NCBI GenBank assembly: GCA_016839405.1
Contig: JAEOUJ010000137.1
Span: 1 to 13,608, forward strand
DNA from: Candidatus Gerdarchaeota archaeon
GTDB taxonomy: Archaea; Asgardarchaeota; Heimdallarchaeia; JABLTI01
Reading direction: 5' to 3'
Length of the DNA: 13,608 nt
Made by a program: the position numbers and the translations under genes. This document shows positions 7,091 to 13,229 of the stretch, in pieces (positions within the stretch are counted from its first letter, which is position 1; every line of letters begins with the position of its first letter). Below the pieces are notes generated by a model. It did no database searches, was not told where the DNA came from, and was given only the letters and a program-made list of their open reading frames with translations.

Positions 7091-8479
7091 TTATTTACCA
7101 CCAATTTCTCCTGAAACTAAAGCTATTGCTCGAGTAGTTCCGCCACCGCCATCGACTTTAGCTGGTTGCCATTTGCCACAAGCGCCGTTACCCAGATCTA
7201 GTTTCCAATCATTTGCGACTCCATCAACAGATTCCAATACTTCAAATGCATTCCCCGTTAGTGTGACATTTTTCACTAATTTTCCTATTTTTCCTTTCAC
7301 TATTTCATATGCTTCTAAAATTGCAAACATAAATTCTGCTGAACTATCAGCTTGCCCTCCTCCTGGTTCTACGCAAAGATAACCAAATTTCACATCTTCT
7401 ATCAATTCTTCTTTTGTAAATTTACCTGGTTCTAAATAGGTATTTCTCATGCGTATTAATGGTTCATCATCATATTCCCATGCACGTTCACTTCCAGTTG
7501 GTTTTACACCAAAGTGATGTGCAGAAAATCTACTGTGTAGGTATGATTTCAAAATTCCTTTTTCAATTATTGTGGTTTTTTGGCTTTTTACTCCGGCATC
7601 ATCAACTGCTAACCAACCAGCAGCATATTCTTGCTCACCGGTATCTATCATTGTTACATGTTCACTTGCTACTTTCTTACCAATTTTACCTTTTGCTGCG
7701 CTGCCAGCCATCACAAAATCACTTTCAACTGTGTGACCAATTGCTTCATGACAAATTATTCCTACAACTGGTGGCTCCATAATAACAGTTTGTTTACCAC
7801 CTTTTGCTAATGGAGCATCAAGCATTTTAATTGCTGTTTTTACTGCTCGTTTTACCATTTCTTCTGGCGGGGATTTTTCAAATATTTCCCAACCACCTGT
7901 AAGTCCTATAGCGTCCATATAAGACATTATTTTTCCAGCATCAGAAGCAGTTGCTTGAATATAGAAATCTGGCCTGCTATCAAATAATTCTACTTCCGTT
8001 CCATCTGAATTCATAATTATCCGATGATTAGATGGTTCTCTTAGAAAAACTAACGAGCCTTTTATTTTTTCATCTGATTCTCTTATCATCCTATCAGCAT
8101 TCATTACTAGTTTTACTCTTTCTTCTATGCTATGATTAGCTAAAGGATCCTTTCCTATTGATTTGAAAGTTCCAGTGACAGGTTTTATTGGTGCTAGTTC
8201 TATTTTCTCTTTCATCTTAGGAGCTAAATTTTTTGCTGCTGATACTGCATTTTTTAGCGTTTCTAATACTGCTTTGTTATTTAGCTCACTAGTACTAGCA
8301 TATCCCCAAGCTCCATTAACAAGCACTCTTATGCCTATACCTGCAAAATCATCAATAATTGCTCTTTGAAGTCGTCCTTTTTCAGCTCGTACTTCAATTC
8401 GCTTTCTTTGATGATAACGTGCTTCCACATGAGCTCCATCTGGGCGTTTATCAATTGCTAATCTTACCAAATCTTTCAT
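7091..8479 (-). CDS. tldD: TldD zinc metalloprotease subunit
   Basis: This 462-residue protein is the catalytic subunit of the TldD/TldE protease, a cytosolic enzyme that degrades or matures unfolded and small peptides inside a closed heterodimer cavity. The zinc site HEAIGH is at residues 244-249 (His244, Glu245, His249). Cys434 in GACGK matches the cysteine ligand of the family. Other family blocks are DDFAGIGIRVLVNGAWGYAS (43-62), GSAAKGKIGKKVAS (259-272), EYAAGWLAVDDAGVKSQKT (about 284-302), the Arg-Asn pair RMRNTYLEPG (343-352) and CVEPGGGQAD (369-378). Length is normal. It is first in a minus-strand operon with two TldE-like partners, and the next start lies one base after its stop. The ATG at 8479 has only a weak Shine-Dalgarno (GAGAAT). 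All catalytic residues are present, so it should be active. Confidence 0.95.
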   Translation of the reverse strand: MKDLVRLAIDKRPDGAHVEARYHQRKRIEVRAEKGRLQRAIIDDFAGIGIRVLVNGAWGYASTSELNNKAVLETLKNAVSAAKNLAPKMKEKIELAPIKPVTGTFKSIGKDPLANHSIEERVKLVMNADRMIRESDEKIKGSLVFLREPSNHRIIMNSDGTEVELFDSRPDFYIQATASDAGKIMSYMDAIGLTGGWEIFEKSPPEEMVKRAVKTAIKMLDAPLAKGGKQTVIMEPPVVGIICHEAIGHTVESDFVMAGSAAKGKIGKKVASEHVTMIDTGEQEYAAGWLAVDDAGVKSQKTTIIEKGILKSYLHSRFSAHHFGVKPTGSERAWEYDDEPLIRMRNTYLEPGKFTKEELIEDVKFGYLCVEPGGGQADSSAEFMFAILEAYEIVKGKIGKLVKNVTLTGNAFEVLESVDGVANDWKLDLGNGACGKWQPAKVDGGGGTTRAIALVSGEIGGK

Positions 8480-8545
8480 TGATTCTCAACTACTTTAAAT
8501 TAAAATAAAATATTTCTAATAACAAAAAAACCTATTGAAAAGATT

Positions 8546-8557
8546 CATAAATTTATG
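8546..8557. promoter_or_regulatory. CATAAATTTATG palindrome in the tldD / 118-aa divergent region
   Basis: This 12-base palindrome lies 67 bases upstream of tldD and 79 before the divergent gene. The same 12 bases form the core of the 20-base palindrome at 5738-5757. It could act as the tldD TATA box (start near 8525), as a regulator site, or both. A second AT-rich element, TTTTAATTTAAAG on the minus strand near 8492-8506, is the competing TATA candidate. Confidence 0.35.
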
Positions 8558-8574
8558 GTTGGGAAATGTTATTC

Positions 8575-8587
8575 TTATATTTTTAAA
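8575..8587 (+). promoter_or_regulatory. Candidate TATA box for the 118-residue protein gene
   Basis: TTATATTTTTAAA precedes the ATG at 8636 by about 50 bases. A start about 25 bases on gives a leader of roughly 28 bases containing GTGAT at 8626-8630, a usable Shine-Dalgarno five bases before the ATG. Support is positional. Confidence 0.4.
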
Positions 8588-8635
8588 GAAAAGAACTTTT
8601 TAGTTCGGATTCATTTTGTAATTTAGTGATTTTCT

Positions 8636-8992
8636 ATGCCACATGTTGTTTTAACTGGAAATATTAATTCTGAAATGATTTTTGATCAACTTGAAGATTT
8701 ATTCATAAAACTCCCAAAAGGTATTTTGAAAACTACTAACAAATATCTTGACATTAATAAACAAGCTATTTTAATTGAATCTTTAGCAATCGAACAAGGA
8801 AATAAAACAAGTTTCTTAACAATGATAAACAATCGTGAAGATGGGATTGTAATTCGAATTTATCCGGGATTTGATGATTTTGAAAAAACTTATGGGGTGA
8901 AGAAAATACTCGCTGAATTAGCTAAACAATTAATGAATAAAATACATGATATTAATGTTGGTAAAACTAATTTGCAGGAATTTTTAGATTAA
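8636..8992 (+). CDS. Hypothetical 118-residue protein divergent from tldD
   Basis: I do not recognise this protein. It has no signal peptide, membrane segment, cysteine or obvious catalytic motif. The pattern is a beta start (PHVVLTGNI), a helix (EMIFDQLEDLFIKLP), then strands (KQAILIESLAIEQGNKTSFLTMINNREDGIVIRIYP) and a long C-terminal helix (VKKILAELAKQLMNKIHDI). The helix-strand-strand-strand-helix order suggests a compact alpha/beta fold. It has its own TATA-like element, a GTGAT ribosome site and a T-rich tract after the stop, so it reads as a single-gene unit. Sharing a divergent promoter region with tldD raises a possible link to peptide processing, but that is only positional. Codon use matches its neighbours. 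Confidence 0.7.
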   Translation: MPHVVLTGNINSEMIFDQLEDLFIKLPKGILKTTNKYLDINKQAILIESLAIEQGNKTSFLTMINNREDGIVIRIYPGFDDFEKTYGVKKILAELAKQLMNKIHDINVGKTNLQEFLD

Positions 8993-9011
8993 TTTTTTCT
9001 TTTTCTTGTTT
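8993..9011 (+). terminator. T-rich terminator after the 118-residue gene
   Basis: The stop codon at 8990-8992 is followed at once by TTTTTTCTTTTTCTTGTTT. Runs of six and five T are typical of archaeal termination. No hairpin precedes it. Confidence 0.5.
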
Positions 9012-9019
9012 ACTTATAC

Positions 9020-9029
9020 ATAAATATTT
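9020..9029 (+). promoter_or_regulatory. Candidate TATA box for the GNAT gene at 9063
   Basis: ATAAATATTT lies about 43 bases before the ATG at 9063 and 58 before the in-frame TTG at 9078. A start near 9050 leaves a leader of 13 or 28 bases respectively, which slightly favours the TTG, preceded by GGGTG at 9065-9069. Confidence 0.35.
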
Positions 9030-9062
9030 GATTGTACAACAATTAATCATCATAATTATTCA

Positions 9063-10064
9063 ATGGGTGTTATTTATTTGACAGAAGAAATCATAGCAGA
9101 AAAATATAGGTTGTTAAAGAGAAAAGATCTTGACAATTATTTTGATTTAATTGAAATTTGTTTTAAGAATTCAAATGAATTTAAAAGAACTGATTTGAAG
9201 AAATTTAGAAGAATCACTAAATTATTTTTTAATCCTATATTGAAATCACTATTAAAAATAGTTGGAGCTAAATTTTATTTTTATACAGCTGAAAAAGATG
9301 GAAAATTAATAGGTGCAACAACTCTTTCTTGTGTAAAAAATAGAGGACTTATTTCAGCTGTAATGACACATCCAGATTATCGTCGAAGAGGTATTGGTCA
9401 GAAGCTATTTACTATGGCAAGTAATAAAGCGTTAGAGCTAAATAAAGAATTTTTATGGTTAGATGTTGATGCACAAAATAATGCTGCAATAAAACTCTAT
9501 GAAAAAGAAGGATTCAAAAGCTATTATCAGTATGGTATTTTCGATTACCATCTTGAAAAAACTTCTCCAAAAATTTCAGATAAAATCCAATTGAAAGAAA
9601 TGCAAGAAATAAATTTAGATCATGTTAAAATTATTTTCAGCGATGCCTTTCCTAAGGAATATTGGGAGTATAAAAATCAAGAAAAAGAAGTTAAAAGATA
9701 CAAACGCACAAAAAAGAAACGTCTTTTACCAAGATTATTTGGTAGTAAATCTAAATGTTTTGGAATTTTCTTAGAAGGACAAGATAATCCAAAAGGTTAT
9801 CTAATTGCTTCATATGATAAATATAACAAAGCAATTGAAATAAAATCTCCAATTATACTTGAAAATGATGCTAATTATTTTAGTGAAATAATACCACACA
9901 TACCTAGTTTATTACCATATGAGGAAGCTGAGAAATTAACATTAATATTTTCTAACCATAGGAAAGAATTAACCAAACATCTTATGAATATTGGATTCAC
10001 ACAATCCTATGAAATGAAAGAGATGTATAAGAGAATTCAATATCTAAATCATGAAACAAATTAA
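9063..10064 (+). CDS. GNAT N-acetyltransferase with extra C-terminal domain
   Basis: A 333-residue protein whose first half is a typical GNAT acetyl-CoA-dependent transferase. Motif A is at about 98-118, with the loop DYRRRGIGQKL (Arg107-Arg-Arg-Gly110-Ile-Gly112). Motif B is at about 131-151: LWLDVDAQNNAAIKLYEKEG, then F. Spacing resembles RimI-like enzymes, though the N-terminus carries an added basic helical segment (about residues 37-66). The second half (from about 175) starts like another GNAT N-terminus (IQLKEMQEINLDHVKIIFSDAF) but lacks any glycine loop. It also contains a very basic stretch near residues 206-228 (KEVKRYKRTKKKRLLPRLFG), so it may be a degenerate GNAT or a binding domain. 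Start: ATG at 9063 is the longest; TTG at 9078, preceded by GGGTG, is a serious alternative. Substrate unknown. Confidence 0.85.
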   Translation: MGVIYLTEEIIAEKYRLLKRKDLDNYFDLIEICFKNSNEFKRTDLKKFRRITKLFFNPILKSLLKIVGAKFYFYTAEKDGKLIGATTLSCVKNRGLISAVMTHPDYRRRGIGQKLFTMASNKALELNKEFLWLDVDAQNNAAIKLYEKEGFKSYYQYGIFDYHLEKTSPKISDKIQLKEMQEINLDHVKIIFSDAFPKEYWEYKNQEKEVKRYKRTKKKRLLPRLFGSKSKCFGIFLEGQDNPKGYLIASYDKYNKAIEIKSPIILENDANYFSEIIPHIPSLLPYEEAEKLTLIFSNHRKELTKHLMNIGFTQSYEMKEMYKRIQYLNHETN

Positions 10065-10194
10065 TTTAGAATAAACTTAATAATAATTCTACATGTATTT
10101 TTAGAATAATTTAAGGATTTTATCTTAACAAATAAATAAGATTATTAGCTTTCTTTTTTTATAGCATTAGATTTGCTTATCAGAGGTAATTTTT
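10065..10194. other. Spacer with alternative short hairpin elements
   Basis: No gene is visible in these 130 bases. TTTAGAATAA occurs at 10065-10074 and again at 10100-10109. Between them ATTCTA (10086-10091) could pair with either copy, giving two mutually exclusive 6-bp stems. An AT-rich stretch (AACAAATAAATAAG, about 10127-10140) may be the promoter of the next gene. The stems are short and AT-only, so chance is a fair explanation. Confidence 0.25.
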
Positions 10195-11094
10195 TTGATT
10201 GAATTCAAAACTTATGATGAATCAATACTTGAAAAACAAATTGAATTAGTTCAAGATGTAATAAAAGATTGGGATTGGATTATCTGGTATCCAAATAAAG
10301 AATCCTTATTAGAAAGTTACTCTCAAGTAGGATTTACTCCCGATACACGTCATTACGCTTTTGACGGAGAAAATCTAGTTGGTTTTTTAAGTAGCACTAT
10401 TGAAAGAGAAATCGAGGGTGTTCTTTTTGGGTCTATTCATATACCTTTCATAAGAAAAGATTACGAACATATCGAAACAGAATTAATGAAGAAAGCAATA
10501 GACTATTTAATATCAAAAGGAGCACAGGCTATCCGCTCATTTGCTATGCCAGGATGGGGCAATACAATTCAAATTCTTGAAAAACATGGCTTCAAAGAGA
10601 AAAAACTTCTAAGTTATGTAACAATGTTTCCAGTAAACATGCTTTTAAGTGATGATTATAAAAAACCAGATCATGTAGAAGAATTAGATCTACCAAGAGA
10701 TAAACAGAAACTCATAAAATTAATTGTAAAAGAAAGTAAACAATCCAAAGATGTAATTGAAAGATATCTTGATGAATTGATTTTCAGTGATGCAATTGTA
10801 GCTAGTACAATTGTACACATAGATGATGCATCCTTCGGATACCTCGCTAAGGGATTACGATATCTTGACATGCCTGGAAGAATTTTTCTTAGTTTTGTGC
10901 CAGTAGTTAAGAAAGAAAACATGCACTTATTCAAAGATATCATCAAAGATGGTTTTGAATTCCTAGCTCAGAAAGCAAAAGAAGCAGAATATACCACTCT
11001 TTGGTATGAAGCAAGAGATATAGAAAATGTAGAACTATACAAAAAACTCGGATTAAAAATGGAACCAACATTTGGTTTTACATTAAGAATTTAG
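10195..11094 (+). CDS. Protein of two degenerate GNAT-like domains
   Basis: A 299-residue protein that appears to be a tandem of two GNAT-like folds. The first (about 1-145) has DGENLVGFLSSTIEREIEGV, a motif-A-like stretch IHIPFIRKDYEHIETELMKK and a motif-B-like end NTIQILEKHGFKEKK. The second (about 160-299) has ASFGYLAKGLRYLDMPGRIF, FVPVVKKENMHLFKDIIKDG and ENVELYKKLGLKMEP. Neither has the R/Q-x-x-G-x-G/A loop that binds the CoA pyrophosphate: the first reads RKDYEH and the second KKENMH. Either it binds acetyl-CoA atypically or it is non-enzymatic. The start is TTG with a good GAGGT Shine-Dalgarno (10183-10187) seven bases upstream. It follows another GNAT-type gene on the same strand but with a 130-base spacer, so it probably has its own promoter. 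Fold assignment is moderately sure, activity unknown. Confidence 0.72.
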   Translation: MIEFKTYDESILEKQIELVQDVIKDWDWIIWYPNKESLLESYSQVGFTPDTRHYAFDGENLVGFLSSTIEREIEGVLFGSIHIPFIRKDYEHIETELMKKAIDYLISKGAQAIRSFAMPGWGNTIQILEKHGFKEKKLLSYVTMFPVNMLLSDDYKKPDHVEELDLPRDKQKLIKLIVKESKQSKDVIERYLDELIFSDAIVASTIVHIDDASFGYLAKGLRYLDMPGRIFLSFVPVVKKENMHLFKDIIKDGFEFLAQKAKEAEYTTLWYEARDIENVELYKKLGLKMEPTFGFTLRI

Positions 11095-11125
11095 ATTCAT
11101 TTATTCTAAAATTCCAATACCTAAT

Positions 11126-11445
11126 TCACTTTTGATCTAACCAAGTAAGCAATCTAACCCAATGTAAAGCTATTCGCATTATTTTATTACCATGCTCAAA
11201 TATATGTTGAATGGTTTTAGAAACACTAAATTCAGCAGATGCTTCGCCCCGCTAAGTATCAGTTTTCTTTTCGTACTTTTTAAAAAGTTATAGAGCTTCT
11301 GTTACATCGATTTCTACTAACCAATCCATTGAGTATAATACAATACACGTTCCATATTTTCAATCGAAATTTTACGTGGTTTAGGTATATTTTCTACTGA
11401 ATATGAACCTGATTTTTTCTTTAATTCAATATTTCCTGTATTTAC
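11126..11445 (-). pseudogene. Decayed reading frame of unknown family
   Basis: This fills the gene-free stretch 11095-11441. Read on the minus strand it has protein-like segments broken by lesions. One frame gives TGNIELKKKSGSYS, then VENIPKPRKISIENMERVLY and YTQWIG before two stops. A one-base shift continues as WLVEIDVTEAL, a TAA, LFKKYEKKTDT, a TAG, then RGEASAEFSVSKTIQHIFEH and GNKIMRIALHWVRLLTWLDQ before a TGA. So at least one frameshift and two in-frame stops lie within 320 bases. No start codon with a ribosome site was found, and the first part begins right at the end of the methyltransferase gene. I cannot name the family. It may be the remnant of a gene once linked to the methyltransferase, or a truncated unrelated gene. 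Confidence 0.5.
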
Positions 11446-12140
11446 TTATTTTGGAATAGTAAGCAATAGCTGTGATCATATCCATATCCAAATGAGCCTT
11501 TTACCCTCCAAGGCTCTGACCGACCATCTACTGTGTTACTCTCTCTAGACTCCCATATAATAACAATTTCCCCGACAAAGTGTAAGACATTGGAAATTGA
11601 TTTTGCCACATCAAAAGCAAGAGTAGTTACCTCTGCATTTTCATTCTTCAAATTCGCAACATCAACAGCAATGTTGGCATTAGGTTTCATTACTTCTTTT
11701 AGTTGAGAATAGATTAGCTGGAAATCTTGAATATATTGTTCATAATTGCCTTTCTCTGTATATGCTGTAAACGGATTTTCTGAATTATTTTTTCCCATAA
11801 AAGGTGGAGAACCAAAACAAAAATCGCATTTTGGGAGATCATACTCGAGCAGTTTTAAAGCATCTCCATTGATTATGTTGTTTTTATTTTCTAGATTCTC
11901 CTTTATGTATTCATAGCGGTCTTTCACAAATTCAATTCCAAAAGGAACTCGACCCATTTCCTCAGCTACAAAAAGAGTTGTGCCTAAACCCGCAAAAATA
12001 TCGAGAACTACATCTCCTTTCTTAGTGAAAATTTTGATGAAATATTCAACATAATTCTCCGGAAAGCGATTATCATCTTTTTGAAATTTCACAGGTATTT
12101 CCCGAAATTTCTTATTGGGTAAAACAACATAGGTTTTCAT
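11442..12140 (-). CDS. Solitary DNA (N4-cytosine or N6-adenine) methyltransferase
   Basis: A 232-residue S-adenosylmethionine-dependent amino-methyltransferase that probably modifies DNA. Counting from the ATG at 12138-12140, the SAM motif I DIFAGLGTT is at about 47-55, followed by the acidic strand FGIEF. Catalytic motif IV GSPPF (110-114) stands in place of SPPY or DPPY. The protein ends DHSYCLLFQNK, like the H-x-Y-x-L-V-F-x-K tail of such enzymes. Motif I comes before motif IV, the order opposite to the common beta class, and there is little room for a target-recognition domain. The first strand block (ENYVEYFIKIFTKKGDVVLD) resembles the C-terminus of beta-class enzymes, suggesting circular permutation. 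A TTG at 12161 would add seven residues; neither start has a clear ribosome site. No restriction endonuclease is nearby, only the decayed frame just downstream. An RNA substrate is less likely but not excluded. Confidence 0.8.
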   Translation of the reverse strand: MKTYVVLPNKKFREIPVKFQKDDNRFPENYVEYFIKIFTKKGDVVLDIFAGLGTTLFVAEEMGRVPFGIEFVKDRYEYIKENLENKNNIINGDALKLLEYDLPKCDFCFGSPPFMGKNNSENPFTAYTEKGNYEQYIQDFQLIYSQLKEVMKPNANIAVDVANLKNENAEVTTLAFDVAKSISNVLHFVGEIVIIWESRESNTVDGRSEPWRVKGSFGYGYDHSYCLLFQNK

Positions 12141-12180
12141 AGCTTGTAATAAATTACCCAATCAGTTAAAATAATTCTGC

Positions 12181-12199
12181 TAAAAAAGAAGAAAGAAAA
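12181..12199 (-). terminator. T-rich terminator after tRNA-Ser
   Basis: On the minus strand, directly after the encoded CCA, the sequence reads TTTTTCTTTCTTCTTTTTT. This is a typical archaeal termination tract and should end the tRNA transcript before the methyltransferase gene. Confidence 0.5.
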
Positions 12200-12200
12200 A

Positions 12201-12286
12201 TGGTGCTGGGGACGGGATTTGAACCCGCGAGTGCAGAGCACACTGGATTAGCAATCCAGCTCCCTACCATGCTAGGATACCCCAGC
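12201..12286 (-). tRNA. tRNA-Ser (anticodon GCT)
   Basis: An 86-base class II tRNA with CCA encoded in the DNA. The acceptor stem GCTGGGG/CCCCAGC has seven Watson-Crick pairs. The D arm contains the GG of the loop (ATGGTA). The anticodon stem is CTGGA/TCCAG with loop TTGCTAA, giving anticodon GCT for serine AGC/AGT codons. The long variable arm has the stem GTGC/GCAC. The T arm is GCGGG-TTCAAAT-CCCGT with one G-T pair. No intron is present. The base before CCA is A, whereas serine tRNAs normally carry G there (see findings). A TATA-like element upstream and a T-rich tract downstream indicate its own transcript. Confidence 0.95.
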
Positions 12287-12321
12287 TTATAAGTTGGAAA
12301 CTAATTTTGGTTTCCTCAAAT

Positions 12322-12334
12322 TACTTTAAAAAAG
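12322..12334 (-). promoter_or_regulatory. Candidate TATA box for tRNA-Ser
   Basis: The minus-strand sequence TCTTTTTTAAAGT is centred about 40 bases upstream of the mature 5' end. A start near 12300 would leave a short 5' leader for RNase P. This is the usual layout for archaeal tRNA genes. Confidence 0.4.
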
Positions 12335-12415
12335 ATTACGGTTGAATTGTCATTTCCTATTTTTCTTATTCTCATTATGGAATTCTTTTAATCTCATTAT
12401 ATACTCTTATACCTT

Positions 12416-13120
12416 ATGGAAGACAAATACATACATAATGCTCCAGAAGAATATCATTCTTTACTTACTACTTTTCGTGAGAAACAAAAATCAGTAGCTG
12501 ATAAGATTGTTTTAGAGAATAGGATTAAATTAAATGAGATTCGTTTGGTTGCTGGATTTGATACAGCTTATGATGAAGATAACAATTTAGCTTGTTCTGG
12601 TGTAGTTGTAGTTGATTTTCGAACATTAGAAACAGTTGAAGAGCATATCTCTTATTTTACACCTGAAATTCCTTACATACCTAGTTTCTTACATTTTCGT
12701 GAATCTAAGGGTTATCATTCTGTTTATAAGAAAATTGATGAAAAACCAGATGTATCTATTTTTGATGGCAATGGCATTCTCCACCCATTTAAAACCGGTT
12801 TAGCAACACTCATGGGTTTTGAACTTGATATACCTACTATAGGAGTTGCTAAAAAATTATTTATGGGAAAATTTGATCCACCCTTAAAGAAAGGGGGCTA
12901 TTCGAATATATTTTTTGAAAACGAAATACTTGGAGTAGCTTTTCAGTCACGAGATCCCCCCGCAAAACCAATTTTCGTTTCCCCAGGATATTATATCGAT
13001 TTATCACTTTCTACTAACATAATTCGTGAATTTATTTTAAACCAAAAATATCAAATTAGATTACCTTTACCACTTTATCGTGTTGATCAATTGGTAAACG
13101 AAAATATCAGAAAAGAGTGA
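12416..13120 (+). CDS. nfi: Endonuclease V (deoxyinosine 3' endonuclease)
   Basis: A 234-residue endonuclease V, which nicks DNA (or, in some lineages, RNA) one base 3' of inosine and so repairs adenine deamination. Family residues are in order: Asp49 in AGFDTAY, the PYIP wedge at 86-89, Glu96 in FLHFRE, Asp117 in DGNGILHP with His123, and Lys146 in IGVAKKLFMG. These match Asp43, Tyr80, Glu89, Asp110, His116 and Lys139 of the Thermotoga enzyme. KPIFVSPGYYIDL (184-196) is the late conserved block. Differences: the usual HPR-R and GLASHxG are here HPFKTGLATLMG, and the usual PGH is PGY. All metal ligands remain, so it should be active. The ATG has no Shine-Dalgarno; AT-rich boxes lie so close (about 12385-12406) that a leaderless mRNA is likely. 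A T-rich terminator follows. Confidence 0.93.
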   Translation: MEDKYIHNAPEEYHSLLTTFREKQKSVADKIVLENRIKLNEIRLVAGFDTAYDEDNNLACSGVVVVDFRTLETVEEHISYFTPEIPYIPSFLHFRESKGYHSVYKKIDEKPDVSIFDGNGILHPFKTGLATLMGFELDIPTIGVAKKLFMGKFDPPLKKGGYSNIFFENEILGVAFQSRDPPAKPIFVSPGYYIDLSLSTNIIREFILNQKYQIRLPLPLYRVDQLVNENIRKE

Positions 13121-13131
13121 TTTTTATTTTT
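13121..13131 (+). terminator. T-rich terminator after endonuclease V
   Basis: TTTTTATTTTT follows directly after the stop codon at 13118-13120, matching the tract seen after other genes in this window. No hairpin is visible. Confidence 0.45.
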
Positions 13132-13229
13132 AATTGAAAAATCATTTTATTTCTTTACATTATTTAGAAGAACATTTTAATCAAGGCAAAAAGTATTTTT
13201 AGATAATGCTAATTTTAATGGTGTGATAT

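Noticed and set aside
7090..7104. TTG start giving five extra residues on the first pmbA
   Set aside because: The ATG at 7089 has GGTGGT at proper spacing, sits one base after the tldD stop and starts at the family-typical N-terminus.
7459..7782. A 107-residue plus-strand frame inside tldD
   Set aside because: It is the antisense shadow of conserved tldD codons, rich in His, Leu and Gln from complement composition, with no ribosome site.
10065..11110. TTTAGAATAA twice before and once inverted (11101-11110) after the double-GNAT gene, as possible element ends
   Set aside because: Ten AT-dominated bases recur by chance at this composition. There is no target duplication, transposase or other mobile-element sign.
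11275..11288. 14-base palindrome ACTTTTTAAAAAGT
   Set aside because: It lies in the decayed frame, consists mainly of a T run joined to an A run, and is expected fairly often in AT-rich DNA.
11442..12161. A restriction-modification system around the methyltransferase
   Set aside because: No endonuclease, specificity subunit or defence gene is adjacent; neighbours are a tRNA, endonuclease V (repair) and a decayed frame.
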